DNA of 64,000 nt from Agelaius tricolor (Eukaryota; Chordata; Aves; Passeriformes; Icteridae): positions 1,860,001 to 1,924,000 of the forward strand of contig JALJCS010000029.1 of NCBI GenBank assembly GCA_023055355.1. Direction: 5' to 3'. A model generated the notes under the pieces. It was given only the letters and a program-made list of their open reading frames with translations, had not been told where the DNA came from and ran no database searches. Shown here piece after piece: positions 48,361 to 60,065 of this stretch (position 1 is its first letter; each line of letters opens with the position of its first letter). A program made the translations under genes and the position numbers.

Positions 48361-48705
48361 TGTCGTTGTCGAGGCGGTTACGACATAAAGCAGAGACTAC
48401 AAGCAGTCTCAGTTGGCAACACTTTATTATTGAATATGGCTGATTTTTATACACTTTCTAGTTGTTTATCTTTCTTCTATCTTTACTATTGGCCACAATA
48501 GATCAACATAATACTATTGGTGAAAAAGTTATGGTGACTTAATTAACTTTCTAAAAATGTTTCATTTAGCTGCAAAGTTCTTCTATCTTTCTTCTCTCGG
48601 TCTCTTTGGTTACAGCCTTGGAGAGAGCTCTTTATCAGTTTCTTCTTACTTCTCAGCTTCTTCTCGCTCCTTTAGCTAACAGGCCTGCTGTTAGCCCCTT
48701 CCACA
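48361..48705 (-). mobile_element. Solo LTR inserted in the ATCC array
   Basis: The 345-base insert begins TGTCGTTGTC and ends TTCCACA (TG...CA), with CCATCC on both sides as a possible 6-base target duplication. Read on the minus strand it has a GTATAAAAATC TATA box, a CCAATAGT CCAAT-type element and an AATAATAAAG polyadenylation region. No internal viral sequence remains. The duplication cannot be told from the host repeat. Confidence 0.75.
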
Positions 48706-48930
48706 CCATCCCTCCATCCATCATCCATCCATCCATCCATCCATCCATCCATCCATCCATCCATCCATCCCTCCATCCATCCCTCCATCCATCCATGCAT
48801 CCATCCATCCATCATCCATCCATCCATCATCCATCCCTCCATCCATCCATCCCTCCATCCATCCATCCCTCCATCCATCATCCATCCATCATCCATCCAT
48901 CCATCCATCCATCCATCCATCCATCCATCC
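48706..48930. repeat. (ATCC)n microsatellite, right part
   Basis: Continuation of the same array after the LTR, with more CTCC variants. Confidence 0.96.
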
Positions 48931-51900
48931 AGGACAGGAGGTGCTGTGGGGTCAGGTGGCTCTGCTCTGACCCTCCCCACATCCATTTCCAGCAGTTACT
49001 GGGTGAAACCCCACACAGGGACACACTGGGGCTCTGATGGAAAAAAAAGTGAGTGGCCAAGGGGAGCTTGGAGGAGTCACTGACCCCGAGTGGAAACTGG
49101 GCTGAAAAATGACTTTGCTCCCATCCCTCTGCCTGGCCCATCCTTTTTTTCCCGTCTGCCATTTATTTTCCTTCTGCAATCAGCTGCAAATGGCTTTGGC
49201 GTGCAGAGGAGTTCTGTGCATTTGAAGGTCAAAATCCCTGAAGTTTGTAAATCCGAGTCCTTTAAAAAGATCAGATGTGTGGAAATAGTTTATACATGCA
49301 GGGCCTGGTGGGAGCAGAGTGGGAATTTGGCTGGGAGATGAACTTGGTGATCTTGGCCTCTCTGCTCCTGGTTTTCTCTCTGGCTCCAAGTGCCCCTGGC
49401 TGGGGGGTCTGGGCAGGTCTCCCTTGGCACAGAACCCATCCAGGGCAATGTCAGGGTGTTTTGTCCTCTTGTGTCTCTGAGTCCCATCCCCAGGGATCTC
49501 AGGGAGCTGCAGGGGCCTGGTTTGGAGAAGCCACAGAGCCTCCAGATCCCTCTTTGCCTTGGAAAGCTGCAGCCAGATAAAAGCTGTCCCCATGCGAGGC
49601 AAATCCTGCATCTCTGCTCTGCAGATGCTGCTGACATAACTCAACTGGCACAGTTTAAAAATCAACCCAGAGCTCCCTGCCCGCTCTCCCAGGAGGGAAA
49701 TCAAAGGCGGCTCTGTCGGCAGGGACGAGGACATGGCATCCCCACAGCTGGGTGCACGTGGCAGCCGTGTCAGGGGCTTTGATGGGCTCGTAAAAACCAG
49801 CCAGAAATCCCAGTCTGGCCCCTGCTGCTGAGCTTGCTTTTGGGATTAAAGCCCCGGCATTCCTAAACTGGGTTTAGGTGGAACAGCTGGGCCTGGTGCT
49901 GGCTCCCACCCCAGCCCTTGCACACAGCCTGAGCTCCGTGGGCAGCACTAAAGGAGAGGTTTTATTGGTGCAAGGTTTGATTAAAATCTTGCAAACAGGT
50001 TTCAGATGGCACTGAAAGCTGATACCGGGGCAGCAAAGCGGGGCTTGTTGCTTTTGTTCCTGAAATTCTGCTCAACTCTGACCTTTAGGCATCCCGGACT
50101 GGAGGCGAAGGGCTGGAGGACATTGCCAGGGCTGGGTTTGCCTCCACGGGAAGGAATTTCCCTGCAACAGCAAAGTTCATGGAGTTGTGGGATATTCCAG
50201 GTTGGCAGGGATTCACAGGGATCACTAAGTCTGAGTCCTGGCCCTGCACAGAGCTGGGTGAAGCCCACCATGCTCCCTACACATAAATCACCCAGTTTTA
50301 AAATAAATACTGAATTATTTAAATAAATTCAATACCCCCAAAGCAGCAGAAGCAGAATTTAGGGTAAAAAGTGTCCATCCAACTCATCTTTCTCGAGTCA
50401 CCAGCCAAGCCTTGTCCCCAAACACATCTGCAGAGCTTCACACACACGTTTGGTTTCCCTGGGTGAGTTTTCCCCAGCTCTGGGACACTGCTGAGCCAAC
50501 CAAGGCTTCTGCAGGCTCAGGGCTTTGGGGCTGCTCTGTCCTCAGCAGAAATTCAAACAAGTGGCTGCGACCTCGCAGGAAAAAGCAAATGATGTTTTAG
50601 TCCTAAATCTGCCGAGCACAACAGATTTTGCAGAAACCTTGAAATGCACATTTGGGTTGATTTGGGTGTTTAAATAGAAACCGTCCTCTGGCTTGGTTTT
50701 TTTTATTTGGGAACAGATTGTTTGCTTCCCTGTGACCTCTCCCTGGGAATCACTTTTAAGTCTCCCCCTGTTTTGACAGGTTGTTTGTGCAGAGCTCAGC
50801 ATTCACCTTCCTAAACCGAAATCTTATCCTCCTGCTACTGAAAAATTGATTTGCTGGGTTTGTGCAAAGCCAACCCGTGGATCCTGCACAACCAAACAGG
50901 ATTAGGGATGGGCCCTTGCTATTGCAGAGATAAAAATACCGTTTTTCACCCTGCTCTTGGTGTCTGGCCTGAGGAGCTCACCTCCACACAGGTTTTCATG
51001 GTGATTCAGTGTTAAATTGGGGTTAGAACCGTTTTCTCAGCCTGGCTCTGACTCATCGTCCCAGGGCAGGCAGGAGCTGCTGTTGAGGCAGGCAGAGGGA
51101 GCAGATTCCTGGGTGGTCCCTGTGGCCACAGAGCAGGGAGAGCAGAGCATTCAAGTGTAACTTGAGGATGAAGGGAAAGGGGCACCGAGCCACTTTCTCC
51201 CAGTGTTATCTCAGGCAGCAGATGGGGAACAGAGATAGCGATGGTGGCTGCTCATTTTCCGTGCCCTCTCCAGCCAAATCCAGTAAATAATGAAGTGTAA
51301 TTTGCCAAATAGCCTTTGGATGTGGGATTTACTTTCAAAGGTCCTGATCCTGCCACTGTGGAGGCAATTCTGGATTGTGTGCTGGGCTGAGGGCAGGAAT
51401 TGTGTCCTGAGAGACTCCGTGTCGGGAATTTCACTGTTCCTACCTGAGCCAAGAGTCTGCAAATGATTTCTTGAGAGCCTTGGGGACTTGGCTGGAGGAT
51501 GTGCAAAGGGAAGGGGGAATTTTTGTATTGGGGCTGAGAGGTGGAAGGTGCAGAAGTGGGGACAGAGAAGTTGCTGTGTTTGGCTTGGCAGTGGAATTGC
51601 ATCGGGAGCATCCAGCGGATGATCTGGGGATACTTTCTGCATTGTCACCCTCACCCTGTGCTACAGAGCTGCATGTGGAGGTTTATCCATGGAAAAACAG
51701 GATTGTTTAGGTTGGAAAAGCCTCCCAAGATCATGAGGTCCCCAGCACTGCCAGGTGACCACCAACCCATGTCCCCAAGAGCCACATCCACAGGTTTTTT
51801 TAACATTTCCAGGGGCGATGACTCCATCACTGCCCTGGAATTCTGTTGACCCAACCCCCAGATTCCCACTTGGAACAAAAGCGAGTGCTGGGTTGTTTGG

Positions 51901-53297
51901 CCTTTAAATGATGCCCATGAGTTTGGCTGGGGAGGAGCTGAATGGAGCAGGAGTTCCAGACTGGGCAGCTGGGCTGGCTCTTCCCAGTGGCTGCAGCACT
52001 GCTTCCATCCCTGACTCCGTGTTTTATCAGGAATACACCAACACTGCCTGGAACAGGCCCTCAGCAGCATGTTGCAGGTGTAAAGGTTTATTAAATCAGG
52101 AGTTTAATGAACTTGGAGCGATGGAAAACTGTGGTGGTTGAGTTTCCACTAGACATAGAATTTTTGATTTTCAATGTCTGCGTCCAGATATTCATGAGAA
52201 CACCAAAGACTTTCTTTGCCCATGGTGTCATTTTTCCACTAAGTTTTCATGGAAAATTTCCATTAGGCTGCAGAGCTAAACCAACCTCAGGTGGAAGATT
52301 TTCATCTCTGCTGACCAAGGGCAGTTTTTGGGGTGGTGGTTGTTCAAGACTTTCCTTCTCCATCAAAGATGTTTTTCAGGAATACTGAAAGTATGGGAAA
52401 AAGAGCCAAACCTCTATTCAGATATTTTGCCTCAAATGGTTGCTTTTATTTGTGAGACTCTTTGGCAACAAAGCTTCATCTCCTTCCAAATAAATTAGAA
52501 AAAGGGATTTAAAAAAGGAAAGGAAGAGGTTTGGTCCTTGTCAGGACTGACTCCAGGCCTGGCTCTCAGCTTGGCCCCACTGTCCCATGGGATGGCAGCG
52601 TTGGCCATGACTCACCCTGGCTCCGTGCTATGGATGTGCATGACGTAACTCTGGGCTAATGTGGGATTTTCCAGCTCTTTGTTTCCCTTCCCCCCTCAAA
52701 TGGGTATTCTGCCACTCCTCCATCCTGTCTCAGCCTGCTGTCAGCTCACTTTTTCATGGAGCCGTAGAATCATGGAATGGTTTGGGATGGAAGAGACCTT
52801 AAAGCCCATCCCATTCCACCCCTGCCTTGGGCAGAGACACCTTCCACTATCCCAGGTTGTTCCAACCTGGCCTTGGACCCTTCCAGGGAAGGGGCAGCCA
52901 CAGCTTCTCTGGGCAACATGTGCCAAGGCCTCCCCACCCCCACAGGGAAGAATTTCCTAGGATGAAGAATTTTCTAGGATTCTTTAATTTTCTCCTTGCT
53001 TTTCTTTGCACTGGGATGACAGAGTGGTAATTCAGAGATGCTTTTCTCCCTCTTTCTTGCTCACCCTGGTGTGGGACTCTGCCTTCCTCGGTGCCTGGAG
53101 CTGCTGAGCCATTTCCCAAGCTCCAGACACACCTGGAATGCTGATGCCCAGCAGGCTGATGTCTGGAAAGGCCTTGATATCATCATCCAGTAGCACATTC
53201 CAGAAGTGTAGGTACACCATGTGCACCTGGCTGGCATTCCCTGACATCTTTCCCAGCCTATGTCCTCATGGCTGTGTTTGTCTCCTGCTTCTTTCAG
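48931..53297. other. 3' end of the long intron before the shared exon
   Basis: Contains minus-strand CR1 tails at 50185-50265 (weak), 51675-51850 and 52766-52965 (good, with GGGATGGAAGAGACCTTAAA). Between them nothing is recognised, and no extra ETS1-like exon was found. Confidence 0.65.
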
Positions 53298-53417
53298 ACA
53301 TGGAATGTGCAGATGTGCCTTTATTAACGCCCAGCAGCAAAGAAATGATGTCCCAGGCACTGAAAGCCACGTTCAGCGGCTTTGCCAAGGAGCAGCAGCG
53401 GCTGGGAATTCCCAAAG
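53298..53417 (+). CDS. ETS1: ETS1 shared exon with the ERK phosphorylation region
   Basis: The acceptor TTCTTTCAG precedes AC-ATG-GAA and the donor is GTAAGA. The exon is 120 bases, phase 1 to phase 1. It encodes [16 protein letters not shown] through LGIPK. The LLTP threonine (Thr34 in the short form, equivalent to human Thr38) is the known ERK1/2 target that raises CBP/p300 recruitment. The helix around [13 protein letters not shown] packs on the Pointed domain. The start of this exon accepts either beta or the p54 exon. About 64% of third codon positions are G/C, much lower than in the exon at 60066. No change at a key residue is visible. Confidence 0.98.
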
Positions 53418-53927
53418 GTAAGACATGGCTTCCCATGCACAACCACAATACCCACAGGGGTTGTGTCCTCCTTCCAGGCTGCCCAGAGTTCCCTGTCTGC
53501 CATCTCCCCTGCTGGTTCTCCTCAGGTGGTGTTGCCTTTCAAATACCACCTGAAGCTTCTTGGAAGCTTCAGCTGGAAAAATGTGGACAAGTCATCTCCA
53601 CTAAACAGAGAAGCAGCAGGAACCCTTTACCAGAGGCTGGTGACAGGGAGAAACCAAGAAAATTGGAGAAATGGCTGGGAAGAGGGGGTCAGAGAAGTGA
53701 TGGGATTTTTAGAAATCCCAAACAAATCCAAAGTTTGTTCCTTGGACGAAACGTGTCCACACTAAGGCTGGTCCAGACTGGGCATGGTGTTCCTCACACC
53801 CTGGTGCCAGAGGGCTGCCAGTCTCCAGGGGTGAGGCTGTGGCAGTGCAGGGCTCCTGCAGCACTGTCTGTGTCCTGCTTTCCTGGGAAAACTGCCTGAG
53901 GGTGCTCACGGCTGGATCCCTCTGCAG

Positions 53928-54128
53928 ACCCCCAGCAGTGGACGGAGACGCACGTGCGGGACTGGGTGATGTGGGCAGTGAACGAGTTCAGCCTGAAGGA
54001 GGTGGATTTCCAGAAGTTCTGCATGAATGGAGCTGCCCTCTGTGCCCTGGGCAAGGAGTGCTTCCTGGAGCTGGCGCCTGACTTTGTGGGAGATATCCTT
54101 TGGGAACATCTGGAGATCCTGCAGAAAG
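53928..54128 (+). CDS. ETS1: ETS1 shared exon, Pointed (PNT/SAM) domain
   Basis: The acceptor is CCCTCTGCAG and the donor GTCAGT, with phase 1 at both ends and 201 bases. It encodes [13 protein letters not shown]... to HLEILQK (residues 64-130 of the short form), the helical SAM-like Pointed domain that docks ERK2 and co-activators. The [11 protein letters not shown] and [14 protein letters not shown] helices are intact. One residue differs from the sequence I recall for chicken and human: after SLK there is Glu (residue 88, codon GAG) instead of Gly. There is no frameshift or stop. Confidence 0.98.
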
Positions 54129-55814
54129 GTCAGTACTGGGGTGAGCAATTCACAGCATCCCTGCCAGCCTGGTTCTGGGGCTTTCCACAGACCAGGAGGT
54201 GTTCACCTTGAGCTTTAATCCCACGAAAAACATCTTCCAAAGCCCAGCTTTTCAGCAGGATTCCAAATGGGCATCCCAACGGCAGCGGGCAAGGCGAATC
54301 CTGGCAGTGCCTCAAAGAGTGTTTGTGCCAGCTGCCTGGCAGGGATCCCCAGTGGGCAGGGACACTGTGACTGCCTGGAATCCATGGTGGGATTTTCCAA
54401 AGCATTTTTCCTCAGCATGTTCAACTCCTGTTGTGAATTTTACTATTTCCTCCGCTGGAACTGGGTACAGGAATACAGCCAAAATCCTACCCGAATTTCC
54501 CAGTGGCAATTGGAAGCTGCTTTGCTTTGTTCCATGTCCCAAAAAAAGGGTGTTCCATGTCCCCAAAGCCAGCATTTCTGGGAGGAGAAGGCATCTGTGC
54601 CATTCCCTGCATGACAGCACCCAAGGGCATTAACTTTCAGTGACTGGGGATACACACTTTGATTTAGGGTGTTGATTTTCCATGTCTGGGTGCCCAGGAG
54701 CACTGGGATGGTTTCTAAGGAGCAGGTGAGGAGCTGAGCACCTCAACCTGAGCCACAAGCAGGAGCTGCAGCACACCTGGGCTCTTTTTCCAGCTCCCTT
54801 CTCTGCAGAGCTCTTTGCTTTCCTGGAATGTCCCCTGTGCTGTCCTACTGACCCTGGTGGCAGGAAGGGGAGGGGGAGCACAGTTATTCCTTCCAGGAAA
54901 CCATTGACAAATGGATGTTAATTGCCCATTACTAATTTTACTGCTACCTGTGGTTTGCAGAAGGTAAACATGGCCCTTCCCGGGCTCTGGCCAGGCCAGG
55001 CTGTTTTCCTGCTCTTGGGCTCTAAATCTGGTCTGTCCCTTTTGTTTTGCATATTTTTCATGGAGTGCTTGGATCAACACTGAGCAGTTTAACCAAACAA
55101 AGCCAAACCTTGTGTCAGCCCAATTTCTCCTTGCATTGAGCCATTGCTTGCACCTTCCCACAGCCCTTCTTCCCTGCTGTCCCTGCCCATGGCTGGGAGG
55201 TCTTCAAGGTCCTTTCCAACCCAACCCTCCTAGGATTCTGTAATTCTGTGATTTTTTGGACTGTTCCCACTGGAGAGGGTGGGATGTGCTGGAGGTGCTG
55301 ATTGAGGCACCAGGGCTGGATTTGCACCTCCTTCCTGCAGATTCCCCACACAGAGATGGACTTGATGCTGTACATTTATGGCAGAGGGGAATCATCATTT
55401 CAGACAGCACTGACACACGTGGGTATTCAGACACTGGTCGTACAAAGGCCTGGGACAGAGAGGAGTTTTTTTAAAGAAGCTGAAAATCTTGGTGCATGCT
55501 GCAACTCTTCTTCTGAATGGCTGAAAATGAATAAAACTGAATTTCTGTGTCTTCACACTGTTGGTGTTGCCCTGGGAACCCAGAAATCTCCGTTGCCTGT
55601 TTGGTTTCACTGGTGACTGTGTCACTCTTGCACAAGCAGGGCCCTTGCTCCTCTGCTGGGCTCTGAGCACATTTCCAGTGAGGTATCTGTGGTGACAAAG
55701 AACTCCCAAGAAATAACCAGACTCCCCCCAGGACTGGTTTCTTTTCCCTGTTAGCGCTGGGGCTCATTCCAGCCCTGACCAGAGCTGGGCTGGAGCTGTA
55801 CAGACAGAGCAGAG

Positions 55815-55853
<39 letters not shown>

Positions 55854-57395
55854 ACCCTGTCCCTGCCACATCCCTGCCCATGCAGGAGGAGCTGGGGCTC
55901 TCCCTCTGCACCTGGATGTGATATGGGAGGAGATCCAGGTGTCCCCAGGCTCAGTCAGGGCTCCAACTTGTCTCTCCATCCTCGCCACCATCATCACTGG
56001 GGGTGTTGGTGCTGGGAGTGGTTGTTAACCCCAAAATTCCTGGCTTTACCTGTGCTGCTGGCCCGGGGTCGTGCTGGGACAGGCTGTGACCCCGCTGTCC
56101 CCTGAGCTGACACTGTCCCCTGTGAGCACTGCCTGACTCACGTACCACAGCCTGCTCAGGCTTTAAAAACAGCACAAGGGTGCCTTTCCCTGCATGGATT
56201 TGGGTATTTTCAGGCTCACTTTTCCATAATTCTTCCTAAAATAACCTCCTCAGTTACCAGCAGTCAGCAGTGCCCTGCACTTGACTCTAAGCTCGGCTGA
56301 AGGTTCTCCCCTGCTCTGTGGTCACCCCCTGCCCCTTGGCAGACACTGTGGAGAGAGGAACAGAGCATTTCTCATTAGCCCTCTGTGTTTGCACAACCCC
56401 TCCTTTTGTTAGGGAATATTTTCCAGCCTGCAGTCCCCAGGGGAGAGGGCCAAATTTAGGCTCCTCAGAGGGGAACGTGCGTTATCTGTGCTCAGCTCTC
56501 CAGAGCTGGGGCAGAACAAACCCAGCCCAGAGCTGCCCAGGGGCCTTGCTTTGGTTAAAGGAAAGAAAATTCCCATCCCAGTATCCCTGCTCAGCATGCC
56601 ATGCTGGAATGAGTCAGGTGTTCATGGAAAAACTGCTCAGGGTAGGGGCAGGGTGACTTTTACATGGGAAATCAAATTAAGCACAGCCCAGGAGGAGCAA
56701 AGTGCTTGGAAAAAGCCACAGGAAGCAGGGAATCCATGCTTTGACGTGCTCCATGCTCTGTCCCAGTGAGTTATGCCTATGGAAAGCTGAAATTTGGCAT
56801 TTTGACCGTATATACATGGAGGAGTCTGTGTCAGGAGTGGAACAAAGCAGTTTGGAACATGGAATGTTCTGCCTGCATCAGGTGCTGCACAAGCTGGGAG
56901 TTCACATGGATTTGGGGTTAGAGGAGCTGGCTTTGGGATGGGTCACCCACTCCCTTGTACACACCTACTGCTGGTCTAAAAATAGGCATTTTCCAGGAAA
57001 ACAACTGTCCTTGTGTGGGGAGTTTTTCCAGGAGCTCACACATGGAAGTGTGCTCAGCAGCCCCCAGGAGAAGGAGAGGTGACAAAGCCTGAGGCAAGCA
57101 AGGAAATGCTGCAGCTCAGAGCCTCCTGGGGCCCTGGCTGAGAACACTGTTGCTGTTTGGGTTGGGCTGGTTCTGTTTAAGCTCAGCCATACCTGCAGCA
57201 GGAATTCCCAAAGGACCCCATGTGCCCCAGGTTCCTGTGGGATTTCAGCTCTGGATTCATTTCCATTGCTCAGAACATCCCAGTTTGACCTGGGGAGGAG
57301 ATTTTGGGAAGTTCAGGGCTCTGTGTGTCACAGCAAGTGTTGCTCAGCTCTGTGTGCCTTCCACTGGTGACATTTCCTTCCTTTCCTCTTTGCAG
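54129..57395. other. Intron after the Pointed exon
   Basis: Holds a short plus-strand CR1 tail at 55190-55256 and a CCCTGT hexamer repeat at 55816-55866 (about eight units). No other feature was recognised. Confidence 0.65.
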
Positions 57396-57473
57396 AGGAG
57401 GTGAAACCGTACCCAGCAAACGGAGTGAACACCACGTACCCCGAGTCCCGCTACACCTCAGACTACTTCATTA
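57396..57473 (+). CDS. ETS1: ETS1 shared exon, linker after the Pointed domain
   Basis: The acceptor is a long pyrimidine tract ending CTCTTTGCAG and the donor is GTAAGT. The exon is 78 bases, phase 1 to phase 1. It encodes [12 protein letters not shown] and [11 protein letters not shown] (residues 131-156 of the short form), a flexible linker between the Pointed domain and the transactivation region. VNTTY replaces the PAY/AAY versions known elsewhere, which is ordinary variation in a loose linker. The split codon at the 3' end becomes Ser when joined to the exon at 60066. Confidence 0.97.
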
Positions 57474-57959
57474 GTAAGTCTCAATTAGCAGTGTCAATTA
57501 GCACCATTACCATGCCTGGAGGCACCTTTGAGCAGAGGTTTGTCCTCACCACAACAGGACTGCACCCTGCAAAGGGGATCCTGTGTTTCCAAGGGTTTAG
57601 GGTTGTTTTGGAAGCCTCTTGGATTTTTTGGTGGCTGCCTTGTGTGCCAACATTGGATTTCTTCAAGCACTGTTTGCTTGAAGATGTAACTCAGCAGATT
57701 TTAAAAGCAGCCTCAGCACACCTGAGTATTGGGAATTGTAAAAAACCTCTTAAAAAAGGGAGGGAATGGGAGGAAAGGCTGAACTCTGGATTGCCAGGGA
57801 GGAGCCTAGCAAGGAAAGGGATGAGTCTCCACCTGCACTCCTGCACTTCCCATTGCCATTGCTTTGGAGATGTTCTTTAAGGGCATTGGAAATCTGGGAG
57901 ATATTTCATGAACCAGCAGAAAGCTTAACTGACCTGAAGAGGAGAGATGTGGATGAGGT

Positions 57960-58195
57960 GTGAGGGAGAAATCCTTCACTGTGAGGGTGGGAAGGCCCTG
58001 GCACAGGGCCCAGAGAGATTGTGGACTCTCTGTCCCTGGAATTGTCCCAGGCCAGGCTGGACAGGGCTTGGAGCAACCTGGGACAGTGGGAGGTGTCCCT
58101 GCCATGGCAGGGGTGGGATTGGATGGGCTTTAAGTTCCCTTCCAATCCAAAACCTTCTGGGATTCTGGGATTCCATGATTCTGTGGATTGGGATT
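57960..58195 (+). mobile_element. CR1 LINE 3' end
   Basis: GTGGGAAGGCCCTGGCACAG, a ccaggctggacagggcttgg block, GATGGGCTTTAAGTTCCC and a CCATGATTCTGTGG end. Confidence 0.92.
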
Positions 58196-58437
58196 CCAGG
58201 CTCTGGCATGGGGAGAGGTGGCTGTGCAAGACTCACCTTTCCCAACCAGCAATGAAACACTTTTACCCTGTTACTCCTCTGCTGAGCAGCAGGGTAAAAT
58301 CCACTCCCCAGGATTTTCCAGCTTTTTCCTTCTGGCAGCTGTCCTGGCAGGAATTTAGTGCAAAGCACATTGAGGATGGTCGGGGGTGTCTTATTTTGCT
58401 AAATTGCCACATGTTCAGACCCCATCTTGGTAGCTTC

Positions 58438-60010
58438 TGGAGCCCTCACCCAAAGCATTACAGGAGGGGTGTGGGATGCTCTGGGGCCCTCACCCAAAGC
58501 AGTGCCCAAGGGAGGGGTGTGGGGTGCTCTGGAGCCCTTGCCCAAAGCAGTGAGGGGCTGTGGGATGCTCTGGGGCCCTCACCCCAAGCAGTGAGGGGCT
58601 GTGGGATGTCTGGAGCCCTCACCCAAAGCAGTGAGGGGGTGTGGGATGCTCTGGGGCCCTCACCCCAAGCAGTGAGGGCTGTGGGGTATCTGGAGCCCTC
58701 ACCCCAAGCAGTGAGAGCTGTGGGATGCTCTGGGGCTCTCATCCCAAGCAGTGAGGGCTGTGGGGTGCTCTGGGGCCCTCACCCAAAGCAGTGAGGGGGT
58801 GTGGGATGCTCTGGGGCTCTCATCCCAAGCAGTGAGGGCTGTGGGATGCTCTGGGGCCCTCACCCCAAGCAGTGAGGGCTGTGGGATGCTCTGGGGCTCT
58901 CACCCAAAGCAGTGAGGGGCTGTGGGATGCTCTGGGGCTCTCATCCCAAGCAGTGAGGGCTGTGGGACGCTCTGGGGCCCTCACCCCAAGCAGTGAGGGC
59001 TGTGGGATATCTGGAGCCCTTGCCCAAAGCAGTGAGGGCTGTGGGATGCTCTGGAGCCCTCACCCAAAGCAGTGAGGGGCTGTGGGATGCTCTGGGGCTC
59101 TCATCCCAAGCAGTGAGGGCTGTGGGATGTCTGGAGCCTTCACTCAAAGCAGTGAGGGCTGTGGGATGCTCTGGAGCCCTCACCCCAAGCAGTGAGGGCT
59201 GTGGGATGCTCTGGAGCCCTCACCCAAAGCAGTGAGGGCTGTGGGATGCTCTGGGGCCCTCACCCAAAGCAGTGAGGGCTGTGGGATGCTCTGGGGCCCT
59301 CACCCAAAGCAGTGAGGGGGTGTGGGATGTCTGGAGCCCTCACCCAAAGCAGTGAGGGCTGTGGGATGCTCTGGGGCCCTCACCCAAAGCAGTGAGGGCT
59401 GTGGGATGCTCTGGGGCCCTCACCCAAAGCAGTGAGGGGGTGTGGGATGTCTGGAGCCCTCACCCAAAGCAGTGAGGGCTGTGGGATGCTCTGGGGCCCT
59501 CACCCAAAGCAGTGAGGGCTGTGGGATGCTCTGGGGCCCTCACCCAAAGCAGTGAGGGGGTGTGGGATGTCTGGAGCCCTCACCCAAAGCAGTGAGGGCT
59601 GTGGGATGCTCTGGGGCCCTCACCCAAAGCAGTGAGGGGGTGTGGGATGTCTGGAGCCCTCACCCAAAGCAGTGAGGGGCTGTGGGATGCTCTGGGGCTC
59701 TCATCCCAAGCAGTGAGGGCTGTGGGATGCTCTGGGGCTCTCATCCCAAGCAGTGAGGGTTGTGGGATGCTCTGGGGCCCTCACCCAAAGCAGTGAGGGG
59801 CTGTGGGATGTCTGAAGCCCTTTCCCAAAGCAGTGAGGGCTGTGGGATGCTCTGGGGCTCTCATCTCAAGCAGTGAGGGGCTGTGGGATGCTCTGGGGCC
59901 CTCACCCAAAGCAGTGAGGGGCTGTGGGATGCTCTGGGGCCCTCACCCAAAGCAGTGAGGGGGTGTGGGATGCTCTGGGGCCCTCACCCCAAGCAGTGAG
60001 GGCTGTGGGA
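58438..60010. repeat. ~40-bp satellite with a 120-bp higher-order unit
   Basis: About 39 units of CTCACCCAAAGCAGTGAGGG plus CTGTGGGATGCTCTGGGGCC, in 38-40 bp forms. From about 59281 to 59640 the order of three unit types repeats with an exact 120-base period, about three times without difference. The array stops about 55 bases before the acceptor at 60065. Confidence 0.96.
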
Positions 60011-60065
60011 CGCTCTGTGACTTCGGGGCTGCTTTGGGTGGGCTCTGACCCTGCTGTGTCCCCAG

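Noticed and set aside
47755..48501. Ser-Ile-His-Pro and Met-Asp-Gly-Trp repeat proteins
   Set aside because: An ATCC tetranucleotide array is open in every frame; there is no evidence of a gene.
58438..60010. Regular repeat array resembling a CRISPR
   Set aside because: Units are contiguous without unique spacers, in a bird intron; this is a satellite.
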